This document shows positions 46,368 to 58,552 of a stretch of DNA of 64,000 bases, piece by piece. Within the stretch, counting starts at the first letter, position 1, and each line of letters opens with the position of its first letter. The notes under the pieces were generated by a model. It did not search any database. It worked only from the letters and a program-made list of their open reading frames with translations, and was not told the origin of the DNA. Source of the stretch: Micromonospora sp. H61 (GTDB lineage: Bacteria; Actinomycetota; Actinomycetes; Mycobacteriales; Micromonosporaceae); contig NZ_JAGPXY010000008.1 of the NCBI RefSeq assembly GCF_018070325.1, positions 56,808-120,807 of the forward strand, given 5' to 3'. The translations under genes were made by a program, and so were the position numbers.

Positions 46368-47369
46368 TCAGGCCTGGTTGCCGCTCGGCAGCACCGCTGC
46401 CATCTCGCCGCCGGCGCCGGCGAGCACGCGTGCCTGCTGCGGCCAACTGGCCAGCCCAGGTGCGGCGCGCAGGCCGGCGGCCCGGATCAGGTCGCGCAGC
46501 GCCGGCTCGTCCAACTCGCCGAGCTGGCCGTACGTCCGCACGCCAGCGTCCTGCAACGCGGCCGCCATCTTCGGCCCGATCCCCTGGATCCGACGGAAGT
46601 CGTCGGCCGGGCCCGTCGGGTCGGCGTCGACGCTGCTGATCGCCGTGTCAGCGGCCGAACGGACCGGAGGGGTCGCGGCGGTGGTCGGACGGACCGGAGG
46701 CGCGGCCACCGTCGACCGCTCGGCGCCCGCAGGCTCGGCGTTCACGGAGTCGGCCTGCGCCGGCTCGGCATCGGACGGTCCTGCGCTCGCCACCGCCTCT
46801 GCCGGCGTGGTGTCGACCGGCGTGGTGTCGAGCGGCGTCGTGTCGAGCGGTGCCGCGCCGACCGGCGGGAGGTCGTCCGCGGGCTGGCGGGGAGCGACCA
46901 CGGTCGCCGGGACGAGCTGGTCGTCGACAGTGACCGGCTCGGGGGCCGAGTCCAGGGCCGGCTCCTGCCGCAGCTCAGCGGCGCCGGACTGCTCGGTGGC
47001 CGGTACGGTCGGCGGGTCCTCGGTCAGCGCCATGTCCGCCGGGTCGACGCTGCTCGGAGCGTCCGCCGGCACGGGCACCGGGGTGGGACCGTCCGGTTCG
47101 GTCAGCGCGGCTGGCGCGCTGACCGTGTCGACCGGCACCGGCTCGTCGGCGACCGCGGTGGGTGCCGGGTCGACGGCGGCCGCAGGCCGGGCCTCGTCGG
47201 TGGTGGCAGCCGGCGTGGGCGTGGTGATCACGGCCAGACCGGCGACGGGGTCACCATCCACAATCGAATTGCCCGATACGCCCCGTCGGCCGCGCAGCAG
47301 CCACCCGGCGGCCAAGCCCAGCAACAGTGCCAGTACCACTATCAGCGAGTGTCCGAAAGACCACGCCAC
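46368..47369 (-). CDS. membrane-anchored protein with C-terminal helix-hairpin-helix domain, 333 aa
   Basis: N-terminal membrane helix (HSLIVVLALLLGLAAGWLLRG, about residues 6-26), then some 220 residues rich in Pro, Ala, Thr, Asp and Val with no predicted fold. The C-terminal helix-hairpin-helix domain is DDFRRIQGIGPKMAAALQDAGVRTYGQLGELDEPALRDLI, where IQGIGPK is the hairpin. Similar C-terminal domains occur in actinobacterial proteins of unknown role and resemble DNA-binding or protein-docking HhH units. GTG 47369 has GGGAGG just upstream. The linker contains short degenerate repeats (LDTTP at residues around 180). Confidence 0.75.
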   Translation of the reverse strand: MAWSFGHSLIVVLALLLGLAAGWLLRGRRGVSGNSIVDGDPVAGLAVITTPTPAATTDEARPAAAVDPAPTAVADEPVPVDTVSAPAALTEPDGPTPVPVPADAPSSVDPADMALTEDPPTVPATEQSGAAELRQEPALDSAPEPVTVDDQLVPATVVAPRQPADDLPPVGAAPLDTTPLDTTPVDTTPAEAVASAGPSDAEPAQADSVNAEPAGAERSTVAAPPVRPTTAATPPVRSAADTAISSVDADPTGPADDFRRIQGIGPKMAAALQDAGVRTYGQLGELDEPALRDLIRAAGLRAAPGLASWPQQARVLAGAGGEMAAVLPSGNQA

Positions 47370-47550
47370 GGCGAACCTCCCTCTCAGGTCGTTGGAAAAG
47401 TCACGAGAAAAACTCGCCGCAGCTTCGCACACGCGCATTGCCGACGACAGGCAGGACCGGCCGTCAGCGTTACGGGTGGGACAGCCACCTCAGCCGGTGC
47501 CTGCCGGGTGACACAGCGTCGCCCGAAAACCCGAAACCGACCCGAGAAGA

Positions 47551-47598
47551 CCGGTACCCAGATGACACCGGTACCCAGATGACACCGGTACCGGGTGA
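47551..47598. repeat. 17-bp tandem repeat, about 2.7 copies
   Basis: Unit CCGGTACCCAGATGACA begins at 47551, 47568 and (partial) 47585, each containing the KpnI-like GGTACC palindrome. It sits just beyond the terminator of the minus-strand pigment genes. Purpose unknown; possibly slippage-generated. Confidence 0.7.
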
Positions 47599-47614
47599 GG
47601 TCCGGACACGAAAA

Positions 47615-47649
47615 GACCCGGGCCCGGCGTGGAACGCCGAGCCCGGGTC
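47615..47649 (-). terminator. rho-independent terminator of the minus-strand FAD hydroxylase operon
   Basis: A 15-bp stem with one mismatch (47615-47630 with 47634-47649) lies 15 bases after the hydroxylase stop. On the minus strand it is followed by TTTT, making it the only hairpin here with a T-run. Confidence 0.8.
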
Positions 47650-47663
47650 GGACGATGCGGAGT

Positions 47664-49013
47664 TCAGTCCCGGTCGCCCTCGTAGGTGTGGAAGTCGTCG
47701 ACGAACCGGCGACGGAGCCGTGGCACCCGGCTGGTCACTCCGAAGTAGCCGCGCGCGCCGAGCAACGCGAGCCGACCCACCACCGGCCGGTACATCCGGT
47801 CGTCACCGCTGGTGCCGCTGCGGTTCAGCGATTCGGCGACCCGGGCGAAGCCGTACGGCGCCATCACGGCCTCGTAGTCGGCGACTGCCTGGAGCAGCGT
47901 CTTGTCACCGGCGGTGGCGCGGCTGAGCTGTCCGCAGAGCAGACGGGCGTCACGCAGCGCGGTGTTCGCGCCCACGCCCCGACCCGGGGTCATGGTGTGG
48001 ATGGCGTCGCCGAGCATGGTGACGGTGCTGCTCTTCCAGGGCGGCACCGGCTCGGACGTGGACACTTTGATCGGTAGGGCGCTGGCCGGGTCCGCGTGGG
48101 CGAGCAGTTCCCGTAGGTGCGGGTGCCAGTTCGCGGTGAGATCCAGGGCGACCTGCACCAGATCCTCACCGCGGCGTTCCATGATGTCGGTCGGGAACCG
48201 GTTGGCCGCGCTCCAGATGATCAGGTTGATGTTGTCGGTGGTGGTGTCGTGGGCCAGCCCGGGCCAGTCTCGGAGCAGGGCGGCGTCGGGCTCGCTGACG
48301 CCGGGCTTGATCGCGCGTTCGGCGTCCCACTTGAACTCCATGACGTGCAGCACGCCCATCATCCCGCCGACGCCGAAGATCAGCGAGATGCCCTGCTGGA
48401 CCCGCTCCGAAACGAGACCGCGGGTGTGCGGGGTCAGCGGGATCCGGGTGGCGATGTTGATCGTCCCGGCGTCGCGGGTGACGGCGTGCGGCAGGTACTG
48501 GCGGCGTACGGCGGAATGGGTGCCGTCGGCCGCCACCAGCAGGTCGCCGGTGGCGCTGGTGCCGTCGGCGAAGTGCGCGGTGACTGTGCCGTCGTCGCGC
48601 TGCTCGTACCGGGTGAAGGTCTTGTCGAAGTGCACCACGTCCTCCAGGCCGGTCAGCAGCACCTGGCGCAGCACCATCCGGGCCACCGAGTGTTCGGTGC
48701 GTACCGGGTCGGCGCTCGGCCGCAGCGCGAACGACGCGGTCTGGCGGAGTCCCTGGGTGACGACGTTGAAGTAGTGCGGCGGCCGGGCGCAGGTGGCCAG
48801 GAAGGTGGCGAACAGCTCCGGAGGCAGACACTCCCGCAGCGCCCGGCTACCGGTGGGGCCGATGCCGACCCGGTAGCCGAGCAGCCCCTCGGCGCGGTCG
48901 CGGTGCCGTTCGTAGACGGCGACGCTGATCCCGGCGCGGCGCAGGCCGTGGGCCAGGCACAGCCCGCCCGTGCCCGCGCCGATGATCAGGACGTGCGGCG
49001 GCGCGGCGGACAT
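47664..49013 (-). CDS. FAD-dependent aromatic hydroxylase (WhiE-ORFVIII type), 449 aa
   Basis: Class A flavin monooxygenase. FAD site VLIIGAGTGGLCLAHGLRRAGISVAVYER at the N-terminus (GxGxxG), DG motif in LLVAADGTHSAVRRQYLP, and the second FAD motif TVTMLGDAIHTMTPGRGVGANTALRDA near residue 330. The HTMTPxRG-GAN version is typical of enzymes that hydroxylate aromatic polyketides. ATG 49013 lies 1 base after the stop of the TcmI-type cyclase gene, so they are co-translated. Likely a late tailoring step on the pigment made by the neighbouring synthase. Confidence 0.9.
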   Translation of the reverse strand: MSAAPPHVLIIGAGTGGLCLAHGLRRAGISVAVYERHRDRAEGLLGYRVGIGPTGSRALRECLPPELFATFLATCARPPHYFNVVTQGLRQTASFALRPSADPVRTEHSVARMVLRQVLLTGLEDVVHFDKTFTRYEQRDDGTVTAHFADGTSATGDLLVAADGTHSAVRRQYLPHAVTRDAGTINIATRIPLTPHTRGLVSERVQQGISLIFGVGGMMGVLHVMEFKWDAERAIKPGVSEPDAALLRDWPGLAHDTTTDNINLIIWSAANRFPTDIMERRGEDLVQVALDLTANWHPHLRELLAHADPASALPIKVSTSEPVPPWKSSTVTMLGDAIHTMTPGRGVGANTALRDARLLCGQLSRATAGDKTLLQAVADYEAVMAPYGFARVAESLNRSGTSGDDRMYRPVVGRLALLGARGYFGVTSRVPRLRRRFVDDFHTYEGDRD

Positions 49014-49014
49014 G

Positions 49015-49455
49015 TCAGCCGGCCGGGTGCGCGGCGGGCGCCTCGGAAACGGCCGGGCGCGCAGCGGGCGCCTCGGTGCTGGCCGGGCGCGCCGCGGGCA
49101 CGTCGGTGCCGGCCGGGCGTGGAGCGGGCGCGTCGGGCGCGTCCCAGCGGTAGAAGCAGCCGGCGATCGCGTCCCGGGGGGAACGCCAGGTCGGCAGGTA
49201 CGGCGACGTGTGCGCGGAGAGCCGCTCGTTGACCTGTCGGAAGAGCGGGTGGTTGCGGGCCGCCGCGAGCGCGTCCGGGTCGACGTCGTCCGAGGTCTCC
49301 AGCAGGTGTACGCACAGGTCGTGCAGGCAGTAGAGGGATCGGTGCGTGACACCGGTCAGGCTGGGCAGTTCGGTGGCGTCGGATTCGGCGAAGATCTGCG
49401 CGACCCGCCCCTCCGCTCCCGGGATGATCCGGCTGACGATCAGTAGACGACTCAT
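49015..49455 (-). CDS. TcmI-type polyketide cyclase with repetitive tail, 146 aa
   Basis: Ferredoxin-like fold cyclase that closes later rings of aromatic polyketides. Core residues 1-112: [47 protein letters not shown], and [21 protein letters not shown]. The last 34 residues are a degenerate 10-residue repeat (RPAGTDVPAA, RPASTEAPAA, RPAVSEAPAA) not present in the paralogue at 50807-51145. ATG 49455 is chosen. It heads the minus-strand pair with the FAD hydroxylase. Confidence 0.9.
   Translation of the reverse strand: MSRLLIVSRIIPGAEGRVAQIFAESDATELPSLTGVTHRSLYCLHDLCVHLLETSDDVDPDALAAARNHPLFRQVNERLSAHTSPYLPTWRSPRDAIAGCFYRWDAPDAPAPRPAGTDVPAARPASTEAPAARPAVSEAPAAHPAG
49018..49140. repeat. 30-bp degenerate tandem repeat inside the cyclase gene
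   Basis: About four copies of a 30-base unit encode the Ala/Pro-rich tail of the cyclase. The copies differ at several positions but keep frame and period. GC-rich slippage is the likely origin. Confidence 0.7.
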
Positions 49456-49584
49456 GGGACCCCTTCCGCCGGTGGCCTTCCGACCCCTCGGGGATCGGTG
49501 CCACGTGCTCCGTGCGCCCACCGTGCCGCAGCGCCTGTCACATCACCGTCACGTACGCCGACCGGGCGGTGACGGGCGCCGTCG

Positions 49585-50451
49585 TCAGGTACGCCGAGCG
49601 GCGGGTGACGGGCGGTCGGTGATGGCCTCGCGGCTGGCCTGGCGGATCGGGGCGAGGGTGTCGTCGAGCAGGGCGCTCATGGCAGGGCTCGGCTCCAGCC
49701 GCAGCTCCCGACGCAACAGGTCCCGGTAGACGTAGAAGGCGTGCACGGCTTCGAAGGCGTTGCCCTCGGCCAGGTGGATGCGGACCACCAGTCGGTGTGG
49801 TGTCTCCCGTAACGGCTCGGCGGCCATCGCCTCCAACGCGGCCTCGAGGGCCTCGCCGTGCCGTCCCGCGGCCAGGTGGTGCCCGGCCACCTGTTCCAGC
49901 ATGTGTAGGCGGAGTTGGCGCAGGCGTTCCCGGTCCAGCAGCACCCAGTCGTCGTACCAGCCGGGCAGGAGGTCGTGCCGCCCGGCGGCGAGCGCACCGG
50001 CCGCGGTGCGTGGGTCGTCGCCGTCCCGGACCCGGGCCGCGGTGCCGACCAGGTCGTCCACGTCGAGCCGGACCGCCGGGCCGAGGCGTACGGTGTCGCT
50101 GGCCACTGTCATCGGGCAGCACGGGTCCTGTCGCAGCCGCCACAGGGCGGTACGCAGTGAGGACAGCGCCCGTTCCTCCGACGCGTCGGGCCAGAGCAGC
50201 CCGGCGAGCTGGCTGCGGGTGGCGCCGGGGCGGAGCCCGATCAGCGCGATCACCCGTTGCAGCCCGCGCGGCACCACGACCGGCACCGCCTCCCGGAGGA
50301 GTCGGAAGCCGCCGAGCAGATGCAGTGAGACGCCCTTCTCGGGCGGGTCTCCGGCGGTCGGCACGGACGGATCAGCGGCCACGGCGGCACCCCCTGCGGA
50401 ACGCTCGTCCCGACTGTCTGCTGTGTCCCGGATCGGTTGCCTCGACGCCAC
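49585..50451 (-). CDS. SARP-family transcriptional activator, 288 aa
   Basis: Streptomyces antibiotic regulatory protein type. Winged helix at about residues 42-115 (SLHLLGGFRLLREAVPVVVPRGLQRVIALIGLRPGATRSQLAGLLWPD in shortened form: FRLL to LLWPD; then ALSSLRTALWRLRQ). The bacterial transcriptional activation domain is at about 125-270 (VRDGDDPRTAAGALAAGRHDLLPGWYDDWV; HRLVVRIHLAEGNAFEAVHAF). No NB-ARC extension, so it is a small SARP. GTG 50451. It diverges from the polyketide operon and probably activates it. Confidence 0.92.
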   Translation of the reverse strand: MASRQPIRDTADSRDERSAGGAAVAADPSVPTAGDPPEKGVSLHLLGGFRLLREAVPVVVPRGLQRVIALIGLRPGATRSQLAGLLWPDASEERALSSLRTALWRLRQDPCCPMTVASDTVRLGPAVRLDVDDLVGTAARVRDGDDPRTAAGALAAGRHDLLPGWYDDWVLLDRERLRQLRLHMLEQVAGHHLAAGRHGEALEAALEAMAAEPLRETPHRLVVRIHLAEGNAFEAVHAFYVYRDLLRRELRLEPSPAMSALLDDTLAPIRQASREAITDRPSPAARRT

Positions 50452-50545
50452 TGTCGACCCCGCCGATCACGGCGTGGCCGGGCGCGGCCCCGCCCGCCGA
50501 GGCCGCCGAACTGACCACGCTGAAGATTATCAATAACGGTCACGT

Positions 50546-50564
50546 TGCGTCAATGTCAGCGTGG
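50546..50564. promoter_or_regulatory. SARP-like heptamer repeat, proximal to the SARP gene
   Basis: TGCGTCA (50546-50552) is followed by the weaker AGCGTGG (50558-50564), 12 bases apart. It lies about 95 bases from the SARP start. Confidence 0.4.
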
Positions 50565-50657
50565 ACCTTCTATTGCCGACAGTCAACCCGAGATCGGTTC
50601 TGAACTGCATAAACATTAGCGCGTGAAGTGGACCGGACGCATAGCTGATACACAGGT

Positions 50658-50675
50658 TGCGTCAACGCAGCGTCA
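50658..50675. promoter_or_regulatory. SARP-like heptamer direct repeat upstream of the polyketide operon
   Basis: TGCGTCA (50658-50664) and AGCGTCA (50669-50675) are separated by 4 bases, an 11-base period as in known SARP sites. It lies 132 bases upstream of the second cyclase start. Confidence 0.55.
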
Positions 50676-50806
50676 CCATCATCCGTCGCTGACCGACCCG
50701 GCGCGGTGACGCCGCCGTGACGAGGATCGGCGCATCGTGGCGGCAGTCGTCCAGCGCGTCCGGGGGCCACCCGTCGCCGGCCGGACGCTGTGGGGGGAGG
50801 CCCAGT

Positions 50807-51145
50807 ATGGACCGATCGCTGATCGTCGCGAAGGTCGATCCGACCGCCGAGGAGCGGGTCGCCGAGATCTTCGCCGAGTCGGACGCGACGGAGCTGCCGC
50901 GCCTGGTCGGTGTCCGGCACCGCTCGCTGTACCGACTACACGACCTCTACGTGCACCTGCTCGAGACCGCGCAGCCGGCGGAGGGCGCGGTGGAGGCAGC
51001 TCGTGACCACCCCGAGTTCATCCGGGTCAGTGACCGCCTACGCCCGTACGTGTCGCCGTACCTGTCGACCTGGCGCTCGCCGCGCGACGCGATGGCGCGG
51101 TGCTTCTACCGGTTCGACGCCCCGGACACCGGGCGGCGGTCGTGA
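50807..51145 (+). CDS. TcmI-type polyketide cyclase, 112 aa
   Basis: Paralogue of the cyclase at 49015-49455: [47 protein letters not shown], and [22 protein letters not shown] align almost gap-free. It lacks the repetitive tail and is the usual 110 residues. ATG 50807 has GGGGGGAGG in front. First gene of the plus-strand polyketide operon, overlapping the carboxylase gene by 4 bases (GTGA). WhiE-ORFVII is the closest described role. Confidence 0.92.
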   Translation: MDRSLIVAKVDPTAEERVAEIFAESDATELPRLVGVRHRSLYRLHDLYVHLLETAQPAEGAVEAARDHPEFIRVSDRLRPYVSPYLSTWRSPRDAMARCFYRFDAPDTGRRS

Positions 51146-52890
51146 CGGCCACCGCGCCGCGCGAGGAGCAGCTCTGGTCCCGCTGCGCCGGCTGCGCCAG
51201 CCTGCTCTACCGCAAACGGCTGCGCCGCAACCTCGACGTCTGCCCGGAATGCGGGGAGCATGCCCGACTCGGCGCGCCGGAACGCCTGCGCCAACTGGTC
51301 GACCCGGGTTCGCTGTGCCTGCTGCCCGACCGGTTGCCGGAGGCGGACCCGCTCGACTTCGTCGACGTGCTGCCGTACCCGCACCGGCTCACCGGCGCGC
51401 GGGCCAGCACCGGTCTTGCCGAGGGGGTCGTCTGCGCCACTGCCACCATCGGTGGGCACCCGGTGGTCCTGGCGGTGATGGACTTCCGCTTCCTCGGGGG
51501 CAGCCTGGGCTGCGCGGTGGGCGAGCTGATCACCCGGGCGGCCGAACGGGCACTGGACGACCGCACGCCGCTCGTCCTGATCACCGCCTCCGGCGGGGCG
51601 CGGATGCAGGAGGGCGCGCTGTCGTTGATGCAGATGGCGACCGTCAGTCAGGCCATCGCCGCGTTGCGCGAGGCGGGGCTGCTCACCGTGAGCGTCCTCA
51701 CCGACCCGACGTACGGCGGGGTGGCCGCCTCGTTCGCCACCAACACCGACCTGGTGCTCGCCGAGAGTGGTGCGCGGATGGGCTTCGCCGGCCCTCGGGT
51801 GATCCGCCAGATCACCGGACGGGCCCTGCCGGAGGGCTTCCAGACCGCCGACTTCCTGCTCCGACACGGGCAGGTCGACATGGTGGTGCAGCGCCGGTCA
51901 CTGCGCGGACGGCTGACGGCGCTGCTCGCCGCGACCCGCGTCGGCCGTCCGGCGCGTTCGCCCGTACCCCGGCAGGAGCCGGCGTCGCACCGCGAGCGCC
52001 TCGCCGACGACGGCGCGGCCCTGGCGCGGCCGACGGACCCGGCGGCCGAGGGGGACGCCGGCACCCCGGCGGTACGCGACGCGTGGGACACCGTCCGGAT
52101 GGCGCGGCACCCCGGGCGGCCCACCACACTGGACTACCTGGACTCGGTCTTCGACGGGTTCGTGGAGCTGCACGGCGATCGGCTCGGCGCGGACTGCCCG
52201 GCCGTCGTGGGTGGGGTGGCGCGGTTGGCCGGTCGGCACGTGATGGTCATCGGTCACCAGAAGGGGCACACCACCGCCGAGCTGGTCGCCCGCAACTTCG
52301 GCATGGCCAGCCCCGCCGGGCACCGCAAGGCGCTGCGGCTCATGCGCCTCGCGGCCCGCCTCGGCCTGCCAGTGGTCACCCTGGTGGACACCCCCGGCGC
52401 CGACCCCGGGGTGAGCGCCGAGGAGCAGGGCCAGGCGGCGGCCATCGCCGAGAACATCCTCACCCTCACCGTGCTGCCCACCCCCGTGCTCGCGGTCATC
52501 ACCGGCGAGGGCGGCAGCGGCGGCGCGCTGGCGCTGGCGGTGGCCGACCGGGTGCTGATGCTGGAGAACGCCGTCTACTCGGTGATAAGCCCCGAGGGGT
52601 GTGCGGCGATCCTCTGGCCGGACCGGTCCGCGGCCCCGCAGGCGGCTCGCGCGTTGCGGCTGACCGCGCCCGACCTGCGCCGGCTCGGGGTGGTCGACGA
52701 GGTCGTGTCGGAGCCGTCGAGTGCCGCGCACGACGACCCGGCGGAGACCGCCCACCGCCTGCGTGCGGCCCTGCTGGCCAACCTTCTGCCGCTGCTGGAC
52801 GTGCCGCCGGCCATGCTGGTCCGCCTGCGTCGGCAACGCTTCCGACGGTTCGGCGCGAACCGCGTCGGCGCTCGCGCGGGCCTGCGATGA
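51142..52890 (+). CDS. acetyl-CoA carboxylase carboxyltransferase, fused beta-alpha (AccD-AccA), 582 aa
   Basis: Transfers carboxyl from biotin to acetyl-CoA to give malonyl-CoA. The beta half (about 1-275) starts with a C4 zinc ribbon (Cys15, 18, 34, 37) and has [20 protein letters not shown]. The alpha half (about 300-582) has [43 protein letters not shown] and [23 protein letters not shown]. Both active-site halves look intact. Separate AccD and AccA are normal in Gram-negatives and some Gram-positives, whereas actinomycetes mostly use AccD-type acyl-CoA carboxylases. Such fusions occur in polyketide clusters. GTG 51142 overlaps the cyclase stop. Confidence 0.92.
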   Translation: MTATAPREEQLWSRCAGCASLLYRKRLRRNLDVCPECGEHARLGAPERLRQLVDPGSLCLLPDRLPEADPLDFVDVLPYPHRLTGARASTGLAEGVVCATATIGGHPVVLAVMDFRFLGGSLGCAVGELITRAAERALDDRTPLVLITASGGARMQEGALSLMQMATVSQAIAALREAGLLTVSVLTDPTYGGVAASFATNTDLVLAESGARMGFAGPRVIRQITGRALPEGFQTADFLLRHGQVDMVVQRRSLRGRLTALLAATRVGRPARSPVPRQEPASHRERLADDGAALARPTDPAAEGDAGTPAVRDAWDTVRMARHPGRPTTLDYLDSVFDGFVELHGDRLGADCPAVVGGVARLAGRHVMVIGHQKGHTTAELVARNFGMASPAGHRKALRLMRLAARLGLPVVTLVDTPGADPGVSAEEQGQAAAIAENILTLTVLPTPVLAVITGEGGSGGALALAVADRVLMLENAVYSVISPEGCAAILWPDRSAAPQAARALRLTAPDLRRLGVVDEVVSEPSSAAHDDPAETAHRLRAALLANLLPLLDVPPAMLVRLRRQRFRRFGANRVGARAGLR

Positions 52891-53405
52891 CCGCCGGCGA
52901 AGGGGCGCTGTCGACAGTCGACGCGTCCGACGACGTCGGGGTGGACGGCGAGGAGGCGCTGGCCGGGCTGCGGCGGCAGGCGCAGCACCTGATCGCCGAG
53001 CTGGCCGGGCCGGTGCGGCGGATCCGGCTGCGCAGCGGGCCGGCGGTGCTGGAGGTCGAGTGGCACCCCGAGGACGCGACCCGACCGGACGTACCGCTAC
53101 CGCGCGCCGAGGCGGCACCGGCGGCCGACGCCCCACCTGCGGTGCTCCGGCCGCCGGTGCCTGGGCGCGCCGCGGTGCGGGCACCGATCGTCGGCACCTT
53201 CTACCGGGCGCCGGAGCCCGGCGCGCGGCCGTTCGTCGCGGTGGGCGACCTGGTCCGCCCCGGCCAGCCGGTGGCCATCGTCGAGGCGATGAAGCTGATG
53301 AACGAGGTGACCGCCGACCGGGCCGGCCGGGTGGCCGCGATCCTCCTCGAGGACGGCCAGCCGGTCGAGTACGACCAGCCGCTCGTCGAACTGGACCCGG
53401 CGTGA
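52887..53405 (+). CDS. accB: biotin carboxyl carrier protein AccB, 172 aa
   Basis: Carries biotin between the carboxylase and the carboxyltransferase. N-terminal helical segment (about 20-45), Pro/Ala linker (about 68-95), biotinyl domain about 96-172 with [19 protein letters not shown] and the biotin Lys136 in [13 protein letters not shown] 52887 overlaps the upstream stop (ATGA). Third subunit gene of the cluster-borne carboxylase. Confidence 0.95.
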   Translation: MTAGEGALSTVDASDDVGVDGEEALAGLRRQAQHLIAELAGPVRRIRLRSGPAVLEVEWHPEDATRPDVPLPRAEAAPAADAPPAVLRPPVPGRAAVRAPIVGTFYRAPEPGARPFVAVGDLVRPGQPVAIVEAMKLMNEVTADRAGRVAAILLEDGQPVEYDQPLVELDPA

Positions 53406-56006
<2,601 letters not shown>

Positions 56007-56010
<4 letters not shown>

Positions 56011-57281
56011 CCGGGCGCCGCACGGTGGTGACCGGGATCGGGGTGGTCGCCCCGGGCGGCGCCAGCCGGGACCGCTTCTGGAAGACCATCACCGAGGGGC
56101 GGACCGCCACCCGGCGGATCAGTTTCTTCGACCCGTCGGCGTTCCGGTCGCAGATCGCGGCGGAGTGCGACTTCGACCCGGTCGCGGCGGGGCTCAGCGA
56201 GGCCGAGCGACGCCGGGCCGACCGGTACGTGCAGTTCGCGCTGGCCTGCTCCGCGGAGGCGGTGGCCGACGCCCAGTTGGTGCTCACCGACGCGGAACGG
56301 GACCGGGCCGGGGTGGTGCTGGGCACGGCGGTGGGCGGCACGATGGCGTTGGAGCAGGAGTACGTCACAGTGAGCGAGCACGGCCGACGGTGGCTGGTGG
56401 ACGGGAACCGCGGTGGCCCGTACCTCTATCAGGCGCTGGTGCCCAGCAGCCTCGCGGCGGACGTGGCCTGCCGGCACGGGCTGCACGGCCCGGCCCAGGT
56501 GGTGTCCACCGGCTGCACCTCCGGCATCGACGCCATCGGGTACGCCCACCAGATGATCGTGGACGGTGAGGCGGACGTGATGCTGGCCGGCGCGTCCGAC
56601 TCGCCGATCTCGCCGGTCACTGTCGCCTCGTTCGACGCGATCAAGGCGACCAGCCCGGACAACGACGACCCGGAGCACGCCTCCCGCCCGTTCGACGCCG
56701 ACCGGCACGGGTTCGTGCTGGCCGAGGGCGGGGCGGTGCTGGTGCTGGAGGAGGCCGGACACGCCCGGCGGCGGGGAGCGCACATCTACTGCGAGGTTGC
56801 CGGCTACGCCAGCCGCAGCAACGGCTTCCACATGACCGGGCTGCGGCCGGACGGGCTGGAGATGGGCCTCGCCGTCACCGACGCGCTCCGGCAGGGCCGG
56901 ATCCTGCCCGAGCAGGTCTCCTACATCAGCGCGCACGGCTCGGGCACCCGGCAGAACGACCGGCACGAGACGGCCGCGTTCAAGCGGGCGCTGGGCCAGG
57001 CCGCGTACGGGATACCGATCAGCTCGATCAAGTCGATGGTCGGGCATTCGCTCGGCGCGATCGGGTCGATCGAGATGGCGGCGTGCGCCCTCGCCATCGA
57101 GTTCGGTGTGGTGCCACCGACGGCGAACTGGAGCACCAGGGACCCGGAGTGCGACCTGGACTACGTACCCAATGAGGCACGGGAGGTCCCGGTGGACGTG
57201 GCCCTCTCGGTCGGCAGCGGGTTCGGCGGGTTCCAGTCGGCGATGGTCTTCCGTCGGATGCTCGGCGCGGTGGCGGCGTGA
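56007..57281 (+). CDS. type II polyketide ketosynthase alpha (KS-alpha), 424 aa
   Basis: Condenses malonyl units onto the growing poly-beta-ketone. [14 protein letters not shown] at the start, nucleophile Cys170 in [14 protein letters not shown], His310 in [14 protein letters not shown], His347 in [14 protein letters not shown]. The intact Cys-His-His triad and length of 424 match aromatic KS-alpha enzymes. ATG 56007 overlaps the cupin stop by 4 bases, and KS-beta follows with GTGA overlap. Confidence 0.97.
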
Positions 57282-58552
57282 GCGCCCCGTCGCACAGTGG
57301 CGGCGCGACGGCCCGGGCGGTGGTGACCGGCATCGGGGTGGTCGCACCGAGCGGCATCGGCGCGGACGCGCACTGGCGCACGGTCCTCGCCGGCACCCGC
57401 CGGACCGGGCCGATCACGTTGTTCGACCCGGCCGGCTATCCGACCCGCTTCGGCGGGGAGGTGCCCGGCTTCACCGCCGACTCCTACGCCGACAGTCGCC
57501 AGTTGGTGCAGACCGACCGCTGGACGCACCTCGGCTTCGCCGCCACCCGGCTGGCGCTGGCCGACGCCGGTCTGCCCGACCGGGCCCCCGACCCGTACGG
57601 ATACGCGGTGACCCTGGCCAGCTCGTCCGGGGGAAACCTGTTCGGCCAGCGGGAACTGCAACGGCTGTGGGGCGGCACGTCGCGGACGGTCGGGGCGTAC
57701 CAGTCGATCGCCTGGTTCTACGCGGCCAGCGTCGGGCAGCTCTCCATCCACCACCAGTTCAAGGGCCCGAGCGGGGTGCTGGTCGCGGAGTCGGCCGGCG
57801 GGCTGGACAGTTTGGCGCACGCCGCCCGCGCGGTGCGCCGGGGCACCCCGGTCGTGATCGCCGGGGCCACCGAGTGCCCGTTGAGCCCGTACGCGCTGGC
57901 CTGCCAGCTGCGCTCGGGGCTGCTCAGTGACGTGGCCGACCCGGAGCGGGCGTACCGGCCGTTCGACGCCACGGCCAGCGGTTACCTGCCGGCCGAGGGT
58001 GGAGCGGTGTTCGTGGTGGAGGAGTTGGGGCACGCCCTGGCGCGGGGTGCCCGGGTCTACGGCGAGGTGAGCGGGTGGGGCTCCACCCACGACGCCGCGC
58101 ACACCACGGCGGAGAGCAGCGGCGACCCGGCCCAGTACGCGCGGGCGATGCGGCTGGCCCTGGACCGGGCGGGCGTCGCCGCCGCAGGAATCGACGTGGT
58201 GCTGCCGGACGCTCTCGGCGTGCCCCGCTACGACCGCAGCGAGGCCGAGGCGCTACGGGCCGTGTTCGCCGACCGGCCGCCCCCGGTTACCACGCAGAAA
58301 CCGCTGACCGGTCGGGCGTACCAGGGCGGCTCGGCGTTGGACGTGGCCACCGCGTTGCTCGCCTTCGCCCACGACACGTTGCCCGCGTCGGCGGGACCGG
58401 ACGAGGTGGCCGAGGGCTGCGAGCTGGACTTCCTGCGCGAGCACCGCCGACCGCGAAGCCGTCTCGCCCTGATCTGCGCACGAGGCTTCGACGGGTTCAA
58501 CAGCGCGCTGGTCCTGCGCGGGGCCGCGCCGACGATAGGAGAGGCGTCATGA
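57278..58552 (+). CDS. ketosynthase beta / chain length factor (KS-beta, CLF), 424 aa
   Basis: Non-condensing partner of KS-alpha that sets chain length. Starts [15 protein letters not shown]. The position of the KS-alpha Cys is Ser172 in [13 protein letters not shown], where most CLFs have Gln (AEQAGG). Both His positions are lost ([12 protein letters not shown] and [11 protein letters not shown]), so it cannot condense. Start GTG 57278 and end overlap both neighbours, ensuring equal amounts with KS-alpha. Confidence 0.96.
   Translation: MSAPSHSGGATARAVVTGIGVVAPSGIGADAHWRTVLAGTRRTGPITLFDPAGYPTRFGGEVPGFTADSYADSRQLVQTDRWTHLGFAATRLALADAGLPDRAPDPYGYAVTLASSSGGNLFGQRELQRLWGGTSRTVGAYQSIAWFYAASVGQLSIHHQFKGPSGVLVAESAGGLDSLAHAARAVRRGTPVVIAGATECPLSPYALACQLRSGLLSDVADPERAYRPFDATASGYLPAEGGAVFVVEELGHALARGARVYGEVSGWGSTHDAAHTTAESSGDPAQYARAMRLALDRAGVAAAGIDVVLPDALGVPRYDRSEAEALRAVFADRPPPVTTQKPLTGRAYQGGSALDVATALLAFAHDTLPASAGPDEVAEGCELDFLREHRRPRSRLALICARGFDGFNSALVLRGAAPTIGEAS

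Larger units (their letters stand above)
50452..50806. promoter_or_regulatory. 355-base divergent promoter region of the polyketide locus
   Basis: No gene supported. The stretch is less GC-rich than its flanks, notably around 50520-50660. It contains two copies of GTTGCGTCAA (50544-50553 and 50656-50665) with downstream AGCGT repeats, described separately as SARP-like sites. Confidence 0.65.
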
